A stretch of DNA of 64,000 nucleotides from Xanthobacter aminoxidans (GCF_023571765.1 NZ_JAMJXC010000015.1:1-64000), one strand, 5' to 3'; counted from the stretch's first letter, positions 17,261 to 26,242 are shown. Notes: generated by a model not told the origin, from the sequence alone. A program made the numbers and translations.

Positions 17261-17698
17261 CTAGTCCGGCTCCCATCCGGGCGGGGCGAGTTCAAACCCT
17301 GAAAAATCGAAGGCCGGCGCCACGGTGCAGCCGACCAGCGTCCAGGCGCCGAGGCTTTCCGCCGCCTGCCACGCGAAGGGCGGCACCACGCCCTGCGGCC
17401 GCTCGCCGGCAGCGAGATCCGGCCCCAGCATCACATCCCGTTTTCCCGCCGCGTCCGCGATGCGCAGCTTCAGCGGCGCGCCGGCGTGCCAGTGCCAGAT
17501 CTCCGAGGCATCCACCTTGTGCCAGTGGGAGCGCTCTCCCGCGCGCAGCAGGAAATAGATGGCCGTGGACGCGCCGCGCCCGCCGTCCGCCGCCTTTTCG
17601 CGGAACGTCTCGCGGAAGAACCCGCCCTCGGGATGGGGCTGAAGATCGAGCAGCGCGATCACCGCCTCCGCGGTGAGCGCCTGAAGGCCGGTCTCCAT
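17261..17698 (-). CDS. Cupin domain protein (DUF985/Cupin_5)
   Basis: A 145-residue cupin. Family landmarks are LLDLQPHPEGGFFRETFR at the N-terminus, STAIYFLL, the metal-type histidines in GERSHWHKVDASEIWHWH and the C-terminal APAFDFSGFELAPPGW. Function of the DUF985 group is not firmly known; some are suspected sugar epimerase-like enzymes. It lies 3 bases downstream of gloB on the same strand, so the two are likely co-transcribed. Confidence 0.88.
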   Translation of the reverse strand: METGLQALTAEAVIALLDLQPHPEGGFFRETFREKAADGGRGASTAIYFLLRAGERSHWHKVDASEIWHWHAGAPLKLRIADAAGKRDVMLGPDLAAGERPQGVVPPFAWQAAESLGAWTLVGCTVAPAFDFSGFELAPPGWEPD

Positions 17699-17701
17699 CC
17701 T

Positions 17702-18475
17702 TCAGCCCTTGAAGCTGTTCTTGCGCTCGCGCAGCGCGGTGAAGACCTCGGCCGGGTCCGCGCCGGGCATGCCGAGGCGCTCGGCCATGGCCGGATCGTC
17801 CGACCGCAGGAAGGGGTTGGCCTTCAGCTCGTCGCCGAGCTTCGAGGGCATGGTGGGCTCGCCCTTGGCGCGCTGCTCCTGCGCCTTGGCATACATGGCC
17901 GCCAAGTCCGCATTGTCCGGATCGACCGAGAGGGCGAAGCGGCCGTTGCCCAGCGTGTATTCATGGCCGGAATAGACGTCGAGGTCCTCAGGCAAGGCGC
18001 GCAGCCGCTGCAATGAATGCCACAGCACCGGCGGATCGCACTCCAGCGCCCGCCCGCAGCCGAGCGTGAACAGTGTGTCGCCGGCAAACAGCAGCTTCTC
18101 GCCCTCGAAGAAATACGAGGCCGGGCCGGCGGTATGGCCGGGGGTCTCCAGCACGCGGCCCACCAGCGAGCCGACGGCGACGGGATCGCCGTCCACCACC
18201 GCCACGTCGAGGCCGGGGATCTTGTCCGCCTCGGACTTCGGGCCGACGACGGTGGCGCCGTAGCGCGCCTTCACCGCCGTGATGCCCTGAGTGTGGTCGG
18301 CATGGTGGTGGGTGACGAGAATGTGGGTGAGGGTCCAGCCTTCCTTCTCCAGCGCCGTCATCACCGGCCCCGGCTCGGGCACGTCCACCACCGCCGTCGC
18401 TTCGGTGACGGGATCGTGGATGAGGACGGCGTAATTGTCGCTGAGGCAGGGGATCAGGCGGATGTCGGCCGGCAC
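17702..18475 (-). CDS. gloB: Hydroxyacylglutathione hydrolase (glyoxalase II)
   Basis: A 257-residue metallo-beta-lactamase-fold enzyme that hydrolyses S-lactoylglutathione in methylglyoxal detoxification. The metal motif THHHADHTQG, the GHTAG motif, FAGDTLFTLGCGR and the Y-S-G-H-E-Y-T glutathione-site motif are all present. The start is GTG (MPADIRLIPCLSDNYAV) with GGAG upstream, matching family N-termini; upstream in-frame sequence overlaps the divergent methyltransferase region and is not conserved-looking. Confidence 0.95.
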   Translation of the reverse strand: MPADIRLIPCLSDNYAVLIHDPVTEATAVVDVPEPGPVMTALEKEGWTLTHILVTHHHADHTQGITAVKARYGATVVGPKSEADKIPGLDVAVVDGDPVAVGSLVGRVLETPGHTAGPASYFFEGEKLLFAGDTLFTLGCGRALECDPPVLWHSLQRLRALPEDLDVYSGHEYTLGNGRFALSVDPDNADLAAMYAKAQEQRAKGEPTMPSKLGDELKANPFLRSDDPAMAERLGMPGADPAEVFTALRERKNSFKG

Positions 18476-18597
18476 GGTGTCGATCTCCGGAAGGGGACGG
18501 GCTTGACGGCTCGGGTTGCGGACCCGGCGCGCATGATCCTCTATTAAGGGGGCGAGCGGAAGTGTGGCCGGCCGGCCGCTGTCCACAGCGAGGGTGC

Positions 18598-19329
18598 ATG
18601 TTTCTCGACGTCGTCGACCTGCGCAATTTCTATGCCCAGCCCGTGGGAATCATGACGCGTCGCCTGCTCGGCCGCGCCATCCGCGCCCGCTTCGACAATG
18701 TGACGGGCATGCGCGTGCTGGGGCTCGGCTATCCCACGCCCTATCTCGGCGTGTTCCGCGAGGAGGCCGAGCGCTGCCTCGCGGTGATGCCGGCGGCGCA
18801 GGGCGTGGTGCGATGGCCCTCCGCCGCGCCGACGCTGGCCACCCTCGCCGACGAGACGCTGCTGCCGTTCCCCACCTCCAGCATGGACCGGGTGGTGATC
18901 GTCCACGCGCTGGAAATGACGCCCAACGCCGCCGAGATGCTGCGCGAGGTCTGGCGCGTGCTGGCGCCGGGCGGGCGGCTTCTGGCGGTGGTGCCCAACC
19001 GGCGGGGCGTATGGGCGCGGCTCGATACCACGCCCTTCGGCAACGGCCGCCCCTTCTCGCGCGGGCAGGTGGTGAGCCTGCTGCGCGAGGCGCTGTTCAC
19101 CCCCGTGGGCTGGGACGAGGCGCTCTATGCGCCGCCCAGCCGCTGGTTCCTCAATACGGCGGTGGCGTGGGAACGGGTCGGCGCGCGCCTGTCGCTGCCT
19201 TTCTCGGGCGTGCTGGTGGTGGAAGCCACCAAGCAGCTCTACCGCCCCGTCGCCGTCCGCCGCCCCAGCCGCATCGCCGAACCGGCGCTGGAGCCCGTGC
19301 TGGTGCCGGGCGGCGTGCCGGCGGGGTGA
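18598..19329 (+). CDS. Class I SAM-dependent methyltransferase
   Basis: A 243-residue methyltransferase of the UbiE/Methyltransf_11 type. Motif I is present but variant (RVLGLGYPTPYL), followed by DRVVIVHALE and the APGGRLLAVVPN loop. The gene is divergent from gloB, a recurrent arrangement in alphaproteobacteria. The substrate is unknown. The start ATG is supported by GCGAGGG upstream. Confidence 0.85.
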   Translation: MFLDVVDLRNFYAQPVGIMTRRLLGRAIRARFDNVTGMRVLGLGYPTPYLGVFREEAERCLAVMPAAQGVVRWPSAAPTLATLADETLLPFPTSSMDRVVIVHALEMTPNAAEMLREVWRVLAPGGRLLAVVPNRRGVWARLDTTPFGNGRPFSRGQVVSLLREALFTPVGWDEALYAPPSRWFLNTAVAWERVGARLSLPFSGVLVVEATKQLYRPVAVRRPSRIAEPALEPVLVPGGVPAG

Positions 19330-19386
19330 GTGCATTGCGGGGCCGGCGGAGGCGGGCCATATTTGTTGCCGTAAGGAGTGACGCTC

Positions 19387-19608
19387 ATGGCCCGCATCAA
19401 CCGCGCTGAACCCCGGACGGCCCCCGCGACGAGTGTCGCGGCCCGCCGCAAGGGATTGCGCCCGCTGCGGCTCTGGGTGCCCGACACCTCCCAGCCCGGT
19501 TTCGCCGAGGAATGCCGCCGCCAGTCGGCCCTGGTCGCCGGAGATCCCGCCGAGCGGGATGTTCTGAATGAGATCGAGGCTGTGGCCGATCACTCGGGCT
19601 GGCAGTGA
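19387..19608 (+). CDS. MazE-like antitoxin (DUF3018 type)
   Basis: A 73-residue protein with a basic N-terminus, then KGLRPLRLWVPDTSQPGFAE, the hallmark of the alphaproteobacterial DUF3018 antitoxin family paired with MazF/PemK toxins. The ATG has AAGGAG eight bases upstream. Its TGA overlaps the GTG of the next gene in a GTGA, so antitoxin and toxin are translationally coupled. It should bind and neutralise the toxin and probably repress the operon. Confidence 0.85.
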   Translation: MARINRAEPRTAPATSVAARRKGLRPLRLWVPDTSQPGFAEECRRQSALVAGDPAERDVLNEIEAVADHSGWQ

Positions 19609-19928
19609 GGCGAGGGGACATCGTCCTCATTGCCTTGCCGGGCGCCTACGGCAAGCCGCGCCCCGCTCTCATCATCCAATCGGACCTGTTTGAAGGCCAT
19701 CCCTCGGTGACGGTCCTGCCCATCACCAGCGAACGACGCGAAGCTCCGCTGTTCCGGATCGGGCTTGAGCCGACAAGCGGAAACGGCCTGCGACTCGCGT
19801 CCCAGATCATGGTGGACAAGGCGCACACGGTGCCGAGCGAGAAGATCGGCGCCACCATCGGCCGGGCGACCGACGCGGACATGCTGCGCGTGACCCGGGC
19901 GCTGGCCCTGTTCCTCGGCTTTGCCTGA
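19605..19928 (+). CDS. MazF/PemK-family endoribonuclease toxin
   Basis: A 107-residue PemK/MazF toxin. Family features are MRRGDIVLIALPGAYGKPRP at the start, the ALIIQSD strand, VTVLPITSE and the SQIMVDKAHTV segment. MazF proteins cleave mRNA at short motifs. The start is a GTG inside the antitoxin stop codon. It ends 5 bases before the convergent metW stop. Confidence 0.9.
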   Translation: MRRGDIVLIALPGAYGKPRPALIIQSDLFEGHPSVTVLPITSERREAPLFRIGLEPTSGNGLRLASQIMVDKAHTVPSEKIGATIGRATDADMLRVTRALALFLGFA

Positions 19929-19933
19929 AGGCC

Positions 19934-20593
19934 CTACCGCTCCCGCGTCAGCAAAAACACCGCCTGCTCGCCCAGCAGATTCCACACCCACCACGGCATG
20001 TTCACGCGCACCCGGTGGCCGGATGAGTCCAGCGCCACGGCCTTTTCGATGCGGGCGTCCAGCAGCTCCACCAGGGCCACGAAGTCGCGGATGGTGCAGA
20101 AGTGGATGTTGGGGGTCTCGTACCAGGCGATGGGCATGTTGTCCGTCACCGGCATGCGGCCGTTGACCATGAGATCGAGGCGGGAACGCCAGTGGCCGAA
20201 ATTGGGGAAGGACACCACCGCCCGGCGGCCGATGCGCAGCATCTGCTCCAGCACCCAGCGCGGCCGGCGGGTGGCCTGGAGCGTCTGGGAGAGGATGACG
20301 TAATCGAAGGCGTCGTCGGGATAGTGGGCGAGGTCCACGTCCGCGTCGCCCTGGATGATGGCGAGGCCGCGCGCCACACCGGCATTGACGCCCTCGCGGG
20401 ACAATTCGATGCCGCGCGCGTCGCAATTGCGCGTGGTGGCGAGGAGTTCGAGCAGCGCCCCGTCGCCGGAGCCGACATCGAGCACGCGGGAGCCGGGGGC
20501 GACCATTTCGGCCACCACCACGAGATCGACGCGCCCGCCCTGGTCGCGCACGGCACTTTCATCCAGCACCGGCTGGCGCACCGCGATGCTCAC
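19934..20593 (-). CDS. metW: Methionine biosynthesis protein MetW
   Basis: A 219-residue SAM-methyltransferase-fold protein. It has the MetW motifs [46 protein letters not shown] and SFPNFGHW. MetW works with MetX in homoserine acylation in many proteobacteria lacking MetA. The GTG start overlaps the metX TGA in a GTGA, indicating translational coupling. Confidence 0.94.
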   Translation of the reverse strand: MSIAVRQPVLDESAVRDQGGRVDLVVVAEMVAPGSRVLDVGSGDGALLELLATTRNCDARGIELSREGVNAGVARGLAIIQGDADVDLAHYPDDAFDYVILSQTLQATRRPRWVLEQMLRIGRRAVVSFPNFGHWRSRLDLMVNGRMPVTDNMPIAWYETPNIHFCTIRDFVALVELLDARIEKAVALDSSGHRVRVNMPWWVWNLLGEQAVFLLTRER

Positions 20594-21795
20594 GCGCTCC
20601 TCCCGGTCGGCAGGCCCAAAGCGCGGGCCGCGCTGTCGAGGAAGCCGCGGGCGATGGCGAACAATTGCGGCTCTTCCAGAAGGAAGGCGTCGTGGCCCTT
20701 GTCGCTCTCGATCTCGGTGAAGGAGACGCTGGCGCCCGAAGCGTTCAGCGCATGAACGATGGCGCGGGAATCCTCGGTGGGAAACAGCCAGTCCGAGGTG
20801 AAGGAGGCGACGCAGAAGCGTGTCTTCGAGCCCCGGAAGGCGTTGGCCAGCACGCCGCCGTAATCGGCCGCGAGGTCGAAATAGTCCATGGCCCGCGTCA
20901 CATAGAGATAGGAATTGGGATCGAACCGCTGCACGAACGATTCGCCCTGGTGGCGCAGATAGCTCTCCACCTGGAAATCGGCGTCGAAGCCGAAGGTGGG
21001 CATCTCGCGGTTCTGCAGCCGGCGGCCGAACTTGTTGTGCAGCGACTGGTCGGACATGTAGGTGATGTGCGCCGCCATGCGCGCCACCGCGAGCCCGCGA
21101 TGGGGCGTCACCCCTTCCGCCAGATAGCGCCCGCCGCGCCAGTCGGGATCGGCCATCACCGCCTGCCGGCCCACCTCGTGGAAGGCGATGTTCTGCGCCG
21201 AGTGGCGCGCGCCGGTGGCGATGGGCATGGCCGAGAACACCCGCTCGGGATAGCTCGCCGCCCATTGCAGCACCTGCATGCCGCCCATGGAGCCGCCGGC
21301 AACGCACAGGAGCTTCTCGATGCCGAGATGGTCGAGCAGCATGGCCTGCGCGTTCACCATGTCGCGGATGGTGACGAGGGGCATGTCGAGGCCGTAGGGC
21401 CTGCCGGTCTCGGGATTGGTGGAGGCGGGGCCGGTGGTGCCCATGCAGCCGCCGAGCACGTTAGCGCAGATGACGAAGAAGCGCTCGGTGTCGATCGGCC
21501 GCCCCGGCCCCACCATCGTCTCCCACCAGCCCGGCTTGCCGGTGACGGGATTGAGGCTCGCGGCGTGCTGGTCGCCGGTCAGCGCGTGGCACACCAGCAC
21601 CGCGTTGGTGCCGGCGGCGTTGGGCTCGCCGTAGGTCTGGTAGCCGATCTGCAGGTGGTTCAGCTCGACGCCCGCATCGAGCCTGAGCGGGGCACCGGTG
21701 CCGAAGCGCACCACGGGGGAATGGGGCTCGTCCGCCTCGCGCCGCGCCTCGGCGGCTGTGTTCGAGGCGACGTCCTTCCGGACGAAAGATGTCAT
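20590..21795 (-). CDS. metX: Homoserine O-acetyltransferase
   Basis: A 401-residue alpha/beta-hydrolase-fold acyltransferase for the first step of methionine synthesis. The nucleophile elbow AGGSMGGMQ gives Ser169; the acid and His lie in SDWLFP and [30 protein letters not shown] is family-typical. The ATG giving MTSFVRKD is chosen; a GTG further upstream would add 13 unrelated residues. In-vivo acyl donor (acetyl or succinyl) cannot be decided by eye. Confidence 0.94.
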   Translation of the reverse strand: MTSFVRKDVASNTAAEARREADEPHSPVVRFGTGAPLRLDAGVELNHLQIGYQTYGEPNAAGTNAVLVCHALTGDQHAASLNPVTGKPGWWETMVGPGRPIDTERFFVICANVLGGCMGTTGPASTNPETGRPYGLDMPLVTIRDMVNAQAMLLDHLGIEKLLCVAGGSMGGMQVLQWAASYPERVFSAMPIATGARHSAQNIAFHEVGRQAVMADPDWRGGRYLAEGVTPHRGLAVARMAAHITYMSDQSLHNKFGRRLQNREMPTFGFDADFQVESYLRHQGESFVQRFDPNSYLYVTRAMDYFDLAADYGGVLANAFRGSKTRFCVASFTSDWLFPTEDSRAIVHALNASGASVSFTEIESDKGHDAFLLEEPQLFAIARGFLDSAARALGLPTGRSA

Positions 21796-21876
21796 GGGCG
21801 AACCAAGCGACGGCCCGGCGCCCGTGTCAAGCACCGACGCTCCGGCACAGAGGCCGGCTGGCCCGCGCGCCCGGCC

Positions 21877-22470
21877 TCAGGATGCGGAGAGCGAGCTTCG
21901 CGCGGCGGACATGGCGACCGCGTCGCCTTCCACCACGTCGGCGGTGGCTTCGGCGCCCATCAGCACGAGGAGCTTGGCGCGGGCGCGGTTGACGCGGCTC
22001 TTGATGGTGCCGAGCGCGCAGCCGCAGACCTCCGCCGCCTCTTCATAGGAGAGGCCCGCCGCGCCCACCAGCACCAGCGCCTCGCGCTGGTCGTCGGGCA
22101 GAAGGGCGAGAGCTTCCTTCAGCGAGGTGAGGGTGGACGACCATTCCTGGCTGGGGCCGATATTGGTGTCCTGCTGGGCGAGCGCGGCCATGCCGTCATT
22201 CTCGCGCCGACGCTTGCGGATCTCGGTGTAATAGGTGTTGCGCAGGATGGTGAAGAGCCACGCGCGGAGGTTGGTGCCGGGGTCGAACTTGTCCATGTTG
22301 GAGAGCGCCTTCAGCAGCGTCTCCTGGACCAGGTCGTCGGCTTCCGTGCGGTTGCGCGTCAGCGACCGCGCAAAGGCGCGCACCGCTGGAAGGAACTCCA
22401 GCACCTGCGTGCGCAGGGCGGCGGCGTCCATCTCTTGGCGGGTCCTTTCGCTCGGCGCGGGCAGATCCAT
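21877..22470 (-). CDS. EcfG-like ECF sigma factor (general stress response)
   Basis: A 197-residue ECF sigma factor. Region 2 is LTRNRTEADDLVQETLLKAL with the -10-melting helix NLRAWLFTILRNTYYTEIRK; region 4 is LPDDQREALVLVGAAGLSYEEAAEVCGC then GTIKSRVNRARAKL. This matches the ECF15/EcfG group that is controlled by PhyR-NepR. An EcfG-type promoter lies 124 bases upstream, suggesting autoactivation. No NepR gene precedes it, which is unusual. An ATG 13 codons downstream (22431) has a better-placed AAGGA and could be the true start. Confidence 0.88.
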   Translation of the reverse strand: MDLPAPSERTRQEMDAAALRTQVLEFLPAVRAFARSLTRNRTEADDLVQETLLKALSNMDKFDPGTNLRAWLFTILRNTYYTEIRKRRRENDGMAALAQQDTNIGPSQEWSSTLTSLKEALALLPDDQREALVLVGAAGLSYEEAAEVCGCALGTIKSRVNRARAKLLVLMGAEATADVVEGDAVAMSAARSSLSAS

Positions 22471-22593
22471 CGGGCAGCCTATTCTTTCCGGCAATCGTGA
22501 CTTTTGTGGCGGCGGTGTCCGCCCGGTTCCCGCCAAGGCGGGCGGCGGCTGGACGTCCCTTGGCGGAGACGACTTCAAGCGTGACCTGAGCCT

Positions 22594-22619
22594 AACGCTG
22601 CTGCTGCGCTTCCGGTTCC
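22594..22619 (-). promoter_or_regulatory. EcfG-type promoter before the sigma gene
   Basis: On the minus strand GGAAC (22619-22615) is followed by 17 bases and CGTT (22597-22594), the published EcfG consensus GGAAC-N16/17-CGTT. It lies about 124 bases upstream of the sigma-factor start and would give autoregulation. Confidence 0.75.
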
Positions 22620-22675
22620 GCCCGCCATGTGGCCGCGGAGGGCGGGCCCCGGCCGCCCCCTCGAGAGCGGCGCGA

Positions 22676-22966
22676 TCAGGCGCCGCCGTTGCCCGTTCCC
22701 GTGCCGGTCGTCTGGCTGCTCTTCTGGCCGCCCTTCTGTCCCGCCTGCGAGGCGAGGGTACGGTCGCGCGAGAAGCTGCGCTGGTCGTCGGCGACGCTCT
22801 GTCCGCCCTTGCGGCCCGCCTCGGCGGCGAGCGTGCGATTCTGGAAGAAGCTGCGCTTCTCAGCCGGGACGCTCTCGCCGCCCTTGCGCGCGATGGCCCG
22901 CTGCTTTTCCGCGTCCATCGCCGCAAAGCCGCGCTGGGAGGTGCCCTTGGTTCGCGCCTTGTCCAT
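22676..22966 (-). CDS. KGG-repeat stress protein
   Basis: A 96-residue very hydrophilic protein with three KGG repeats (AIARKGGESV, EAGRKGGQSV, QAGQKGGQKS), each preceded by a FF/FS-Q/R-(N/D)R-T segment. This is the stress-induced KGG motif family (YciG/GsiB/con-10 like), linked to desiccation and general stress. The ATG follows GGAGG. A GGAAC-N17-CGTT promoter lies 144 bases upstream, so it looks like a direct EcfG target. Confidence 0.88.
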   Translation of the reverse strand: MDKARTKGTSQRGFAAMDAEKQRAIARKGGESVPAEKRSFFQNRTLAAEAGRKGGQSVADDQRSFSRDRTLASQAGQKGGQKSSQTTGTGTGNGGA

Positions 22967-23109
22967 TTGCCCTGTTCCTCCGACTGCGATCGGCCGCTCG
23001 TCGCGGCACCCGGCCGGTCGATCCGCTGTGTACCGGAGCGAAAACGGCCCGCACTGAAGCCAATAGGCCGCCCTCCGGCCGGTGGGGTGGCCAGGACGGT
23101 CTAAGCAGT

Positions 23110-23135
23110 AACGAAGCAGGCAGGGCTGTGGTTCC
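23110..23135 (-). promoter_or_regulatory. EcfG-type promoter before the KGG gene
   Basis: GGAAC (23135-23131) and CGTT (23113-23110) on the minus strand with a 17-base spacer match the EcfG consensus exactly and point at the KGG-repeat gene. Confidence 0.75.
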
Positions 23136-23160
23136 GACGAAAACACGCTTTCGTCGGGTG

Positions 23161-24987
23161 TCACGCTCCGTTAGGGCGAGACCGGGCAGCGGTATCCGGA
23201 GAAGCGATTGCGGGACAAGGGAAATCCCCGACGATCACCAGCGCGTCTCCGGACCGGTTGCGGGTCAGGGTTCCCCCGAGTTGGGCCGCAAAGCCCCCGG
23301 CGAGGCCGGAGGGCTCCTCCGGCGCGTCGGCGGTGCCGGAAAGGACGAGGCGCAGACGCTCATCGTCCACCGTGCCGCGGATGAGCATGCCGAGGGAGGT
23401 ACTGCCGGGCCGGAGCGTCAGTCCGAGCACCAGTTCCACCACCATGAGAGCGAGGGGGACCGCCATGTCGGTGGGCAGCCGCGTTTCCTCAGCCTCGACG
23501 ACCAGACGCAGATTCTTGTCGGAGGAGCCCTCGATCAGCGAGGCGAGCTCCCCCAGCAGTTCGCGCAGGCGCACCTGCGAGCCGTCGCTGGCCTCGTAGA
23601 GGATGCGGTGGACGAGGGCGAGGGTGTTCACGCGGGTGCGCAGCTGGTCGAACCGCTTGCGGTCCTCGCCCTTGCCCATCCCGCCGCCATAGAGCGACAG
23701 CAGGCTGACCACCACCTGAAGGCTGTTCTTGATGCGGTGATGGATCTCGCGCACCAGCGCGGTCTTCTCGGCGAGATTTTCCCGCAGGCGCGCGTCGCGC
23801 TGGCGCACCGCATAGGCCATGTTCTCCACCGAGTGGCCGAGCATGCGGAATTCGCTCGGCGCGGCATCGAGCCGGGTCGGGCGGAAGCCGTAATGGCCCT
23901 GGGCGTAGACCGCCGTTACCCGCCGCAGATAGAGCAGCCAGCGCAGCACGATGCGGTCCACCGCCACCCACAGGGCGATGAGCGAGGCGACCATCACCAG
24001 CGCCGGTAGGGCGAAGCTCGCGGCCACCGTCACCAGGGTCCAGCCGAACAGCCGGTCGGACGGGGAGGCATAGGCCACCACCAGCCCCTCGCGGCCGAGG
24101 GGCGTGGTGGCATAGGTCCAGCGTCGGCCGGAGGCGTCGGTGCTCTCCCTGAGCGCATTGTCGGGTGCGGCGAAGGGTGCGGCCTGGAACAGCGCGCCGC
24201 TGAGACTGCGGGAATTGGAGACCAGCTCCTCGCCCGAAGCCGAGAACACCGCCACCACGCCCTCGGACGGCGGCACCTGCTGGCGCAGCAGATTGTCGAG
24301 CCAGCCGATCTCGATGCCCAAGGCCATGCCGCCTTCGAGCCGGCCGGCGGCATCGCGCAGCGGCAGAAGGCCCACCAGCACGTCCCGGTCGGTGGCGGTG
24401 CTGCGCACCCGGCCCGAGAGGCTGAAGCCCGGCTGCCGGATCGCCGAAAGCCACCAGCCGTCATCGGTCATGTCAGTGTCGGACGTGGGCAAGGCGGAGC
24501 AGGTGAGCTGCCCGGCGGCATTGACCACGCCGATATTGGCGGCGAAGGGCAGGGAGACGGTCGCCCCCCGCAGGGTCGCGCGGCAGGTCGGGCCCGCGGT
24601 GCGCACCTCCTCCACGTTCTGGAGCGCGTAGAGCACGTTTTCTGCCGAGGCGATCACATTCTGCTGGGAGGCGGCGGCGGCCAGCGCATGGCGCAGCAGG
24701 TTCTGCCGGGCATCCTCCTCGGCGGCGGAAAGCTGCATCACGCCTTGCACGATGTTGAGGGTGGCGATGGGGGCCAGCGCCAGCAGCACCATGAGGATCA
24801 GGCGGCGGCGGACGCTGTCGAACAGGGTGCGCGGCTGGGTGGTGGACGGCGGAAAGAGGGAGGCGCGTTCCCGCTGCCCCGGCGTGGGGCCGCCACGGGA
24901 CAGGTCGTCACGCGGGCTTTCGCGCGAACGCTCTTCACGGGAACCTTCTTCGCGGGACTTGGCGGCCTGCGCCCGTTCCAGATCCAT
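23161..24987 (-). CDS. HisKA_2 sensor kinase-like protein with degenerate ATPase domain
   Basis: A 608-residue membrane protein. The N-terminus is charged and repetitive (Arg/Glu/Ser), then a membrane segment (about 62-84), a periplasmic sensor of about 230 residues with two conserved-looking cysteines, a second membrane segment (about 317-342), a HAMP-like linker and the HisKA_2 H box REIHHRIKNSLQVVVSLL with His416/417. The ATP-binding part (about 500-592) keeps the fold pattern but not the key residues: the N box reads ALMVVELVLGLTLR with no Asn, and the G1 Asp-x-Gly-x-Gly is replaced by SGTADAPEEP. It sits next to phyR and may be a PhyR phosphatase or phosphotransfer partner rather than a kinase. 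Confidence 0.85.
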   Translation of the reverse strand: MDLERAQAAKSREEGSREERSRESPRDDLSRGGPTPGQRERASLFPPSTTQPRTLFDSVRRRLILMVLLALAPIATLNIVQGVMQLSAAEEDARQNLLRHALAAAASQQNVIASAENVLYALQNVEEVRTAGPTCRATLRGATVSLPFAANIGVVNAAGQLTCSALPTSDTDMTDDGWWLSAIRQPGFSLSGRVRSTATDRDVLVGLLPLRDAAGRLEGGMALGIEIGWLDNLLRQQVPPSEGVVAVFSASGEELVSNSRSLSGALFQAAPFAAPDNALRESTDASGRRWTYATTPLGREGLVVAYASPSDRLFGWTLVTVAASFALPALVMVASLIALWVAVDRIVLRWLLYLRRVTAVYAQGHYGFRPTRLDAAPSEFRMLGHSVENMAYAVRQRDARLRENLAEKTALVREIHHRIKNSLQVVVSLLSLYGGGMGKGEDRKRFDQLRTRVNTLALVHRILYEASDGSQVRLRELLGELASLIEGSSDKNLRLVVEAEETRLPTDMAVPLALMVVELVLGLTLRPGSTSLGMLIRGTVDDERLRLVLSGTADAPEEPSGLAGGFAAQLGGTLTRNRSGDALVIVGDFPCPAIASPDTAARSRPNGA

Positions 24988-25456
24988 CGTCGCTCCGCCA
25001 AACAACTCCACACAGGCGCCTGTCGCCGGTCCGCCGCTGGCAGACCGCCCCGCGAGACCTCACCCATACCGCGCCGAGGCGCGCCATGCTCTGGCGATGA
25101 TGCCCGTCCCATCCTCCTGGAAGAACGCTCCCGGTGAGGAACGTTCCCGAGGGTCACGCGATGAATACGCGCGGCCTCGTCTCTTGGCCTTTTTCTCTTG
25201 ACCTCGTGTCGATGTGGCCGCCTGCCTTTCCGTTCCGGTCCGCGCGCAGGATGCCCGCAGACAAGTTTCGACCGTGCCGCTCCCGCTGGGCTCGGGTGCC
25301 ACTATAATGCGTTTTGCGCCGGCCCGGTTCCACCCGCGTGGAACTTGTCGTGCACGCAAGCGTTACCGGGCTTTGGCTTCAACTTGGCCAATCACAAACG
25401 TGGCTCAGAGCGGCCATCACTCCTTTGGCACGTTCAGCTTGGCAGGGAACTTTCGC
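24988..25456. other. Divergent regulatory region between the HisKA_2 gene and phyR
   Basis: About 470 bases without a convincing gene. It contains the phyR EcfG-type promoter (25340-25364) and, for the leftward gene, a near-match GGAAC-N15-CGTT (25146-25123) whose spacer is one base short. The 10-base palindrome GGAACGTTCC occurs at 25137-25146. No NepR-like peptide is recognisable. Confidence 0.5.
25340..25364 (+). promoter_or_regulatory. EcfG-type promoter before phyR
   Basis: GGAAC at 25340-25344, a 16-base spacer and CGTT at 25361-25364 match the EcfG consensus exactly, 93 bases upstream of the phyR start. Confidence 0.8.
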
Positions 25457-26242
25457 ATGGCTTCCAATCCGCTTATCAAGCAGCTCCCGTTCCTGCGCCG
25501 CTACACGCGCGCCCTGATGGGATCGCAGGCGGCCGGCGATCTTCTGGTGCAGAACACGCTGCAGGCGATTCTCGACGGCAAGGTCGCGGTCGATCCCGCG
25601 GTCTCGCCACGGGTCGCGCTCTACAAGGCGTTCCACGAGACCTGGAACCGCCAGTCTTCCGGCGGGCAGGTGCCCTCGCGTGCCGATGCCCGGCTCCAGG
25701 CCATGGATCCCTCCTCGCGCGTGGCGCTGCTGCTCACCGCCATGGAGGGCTTCTCCTTCGCCGAGGCCTCGACCATTCTCGGCACCACCCTCTCCGACGT
25801 GGAGGCGCAGGTGGTGGCGGCGCAGCGCGAGATCGACCGCCAGCTCGCCACCCGCGTCCTCATCATCGAGGACGAATGGGTGATCGCCCTCGACCTCAAG
25901 ACCCTCGTCACCGAACTGGGACATGAGGTGATCGGCGTCGCCCCCACCCATTCCAAGGCGGTGGAGCTGGCGCAGGGCGGCAATTTCGGCTTGGTGCTGG
26001 CCGACATCCAGCTTGCCGACGGCTCCTCCGGTATCGAGGCGGTGACGGAGATTCTCGAGAGTTTCAACGTGCCGGTGATCTTCATCACCGCCTTCCCCGA
26101 CCGCCTCCTCACCGGCGAGCGGCCGGAGCCCACCTATCTCATCACCAAGCCGTTCCTCACCGAGACGGTGAAGGCGACGGTGGCGCAGGCGCTGTTCTTC
26201 CACGAGGCCCGCGCCCAGCCCGAAGCCGCGCGCAGCGCCTGA
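25457..26242 (+). CDS. phyR: Response regulator PhyR (anti-anti-sigma)
   Basis: A 261-residue PhyR. Residues 1-130 form a sigma-like domain (sigma2/sigma4 remnants: LFLRRYTRAL-like helix, MEGFSFAEASTILGTTLSDVEAQV) and 131-250 a receiver with acidic pocket Glu138/Asp139, phospho-acceptor Asp183 in GLVLADIQLADG, and Lys in YLITKPF. Phosphorylated PhyR captures NepR and so frees EcfG. The ATG follows AGGGA. The promoter upstream matches the EcfG consensus, so the circuit is probably positively autoregulated. Confidence 0.96.
   Translation: MASNPLIKQLPFLRRYTRALMGSQAAGDLLVQNTLQAILDGKVAVDPAVSPRVALYKAFHETWNRQSSGGQVPSRADARLQAMDPSSRVALLLTAMEGFSFAEASTILGTTLSDVEAQVVAAQREIDRQLATRVLIIEDEWVIALDLKTLVTELGHEVIGVAPTHSKAVELAQGGNFGLVLADIQLADGSSGIEAVTEILESFNVPVIFITAFPDRLLTGERPEPTYLITKPFLTETVKATVAQALFFHEARAQPEAARSA

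Noticed and set aside
21796-21876. SAM riboswitch before metX
   Set aside because: The 80-base gap lacks a recognisable SAM-II or SAM/SAH aptamer pattern.
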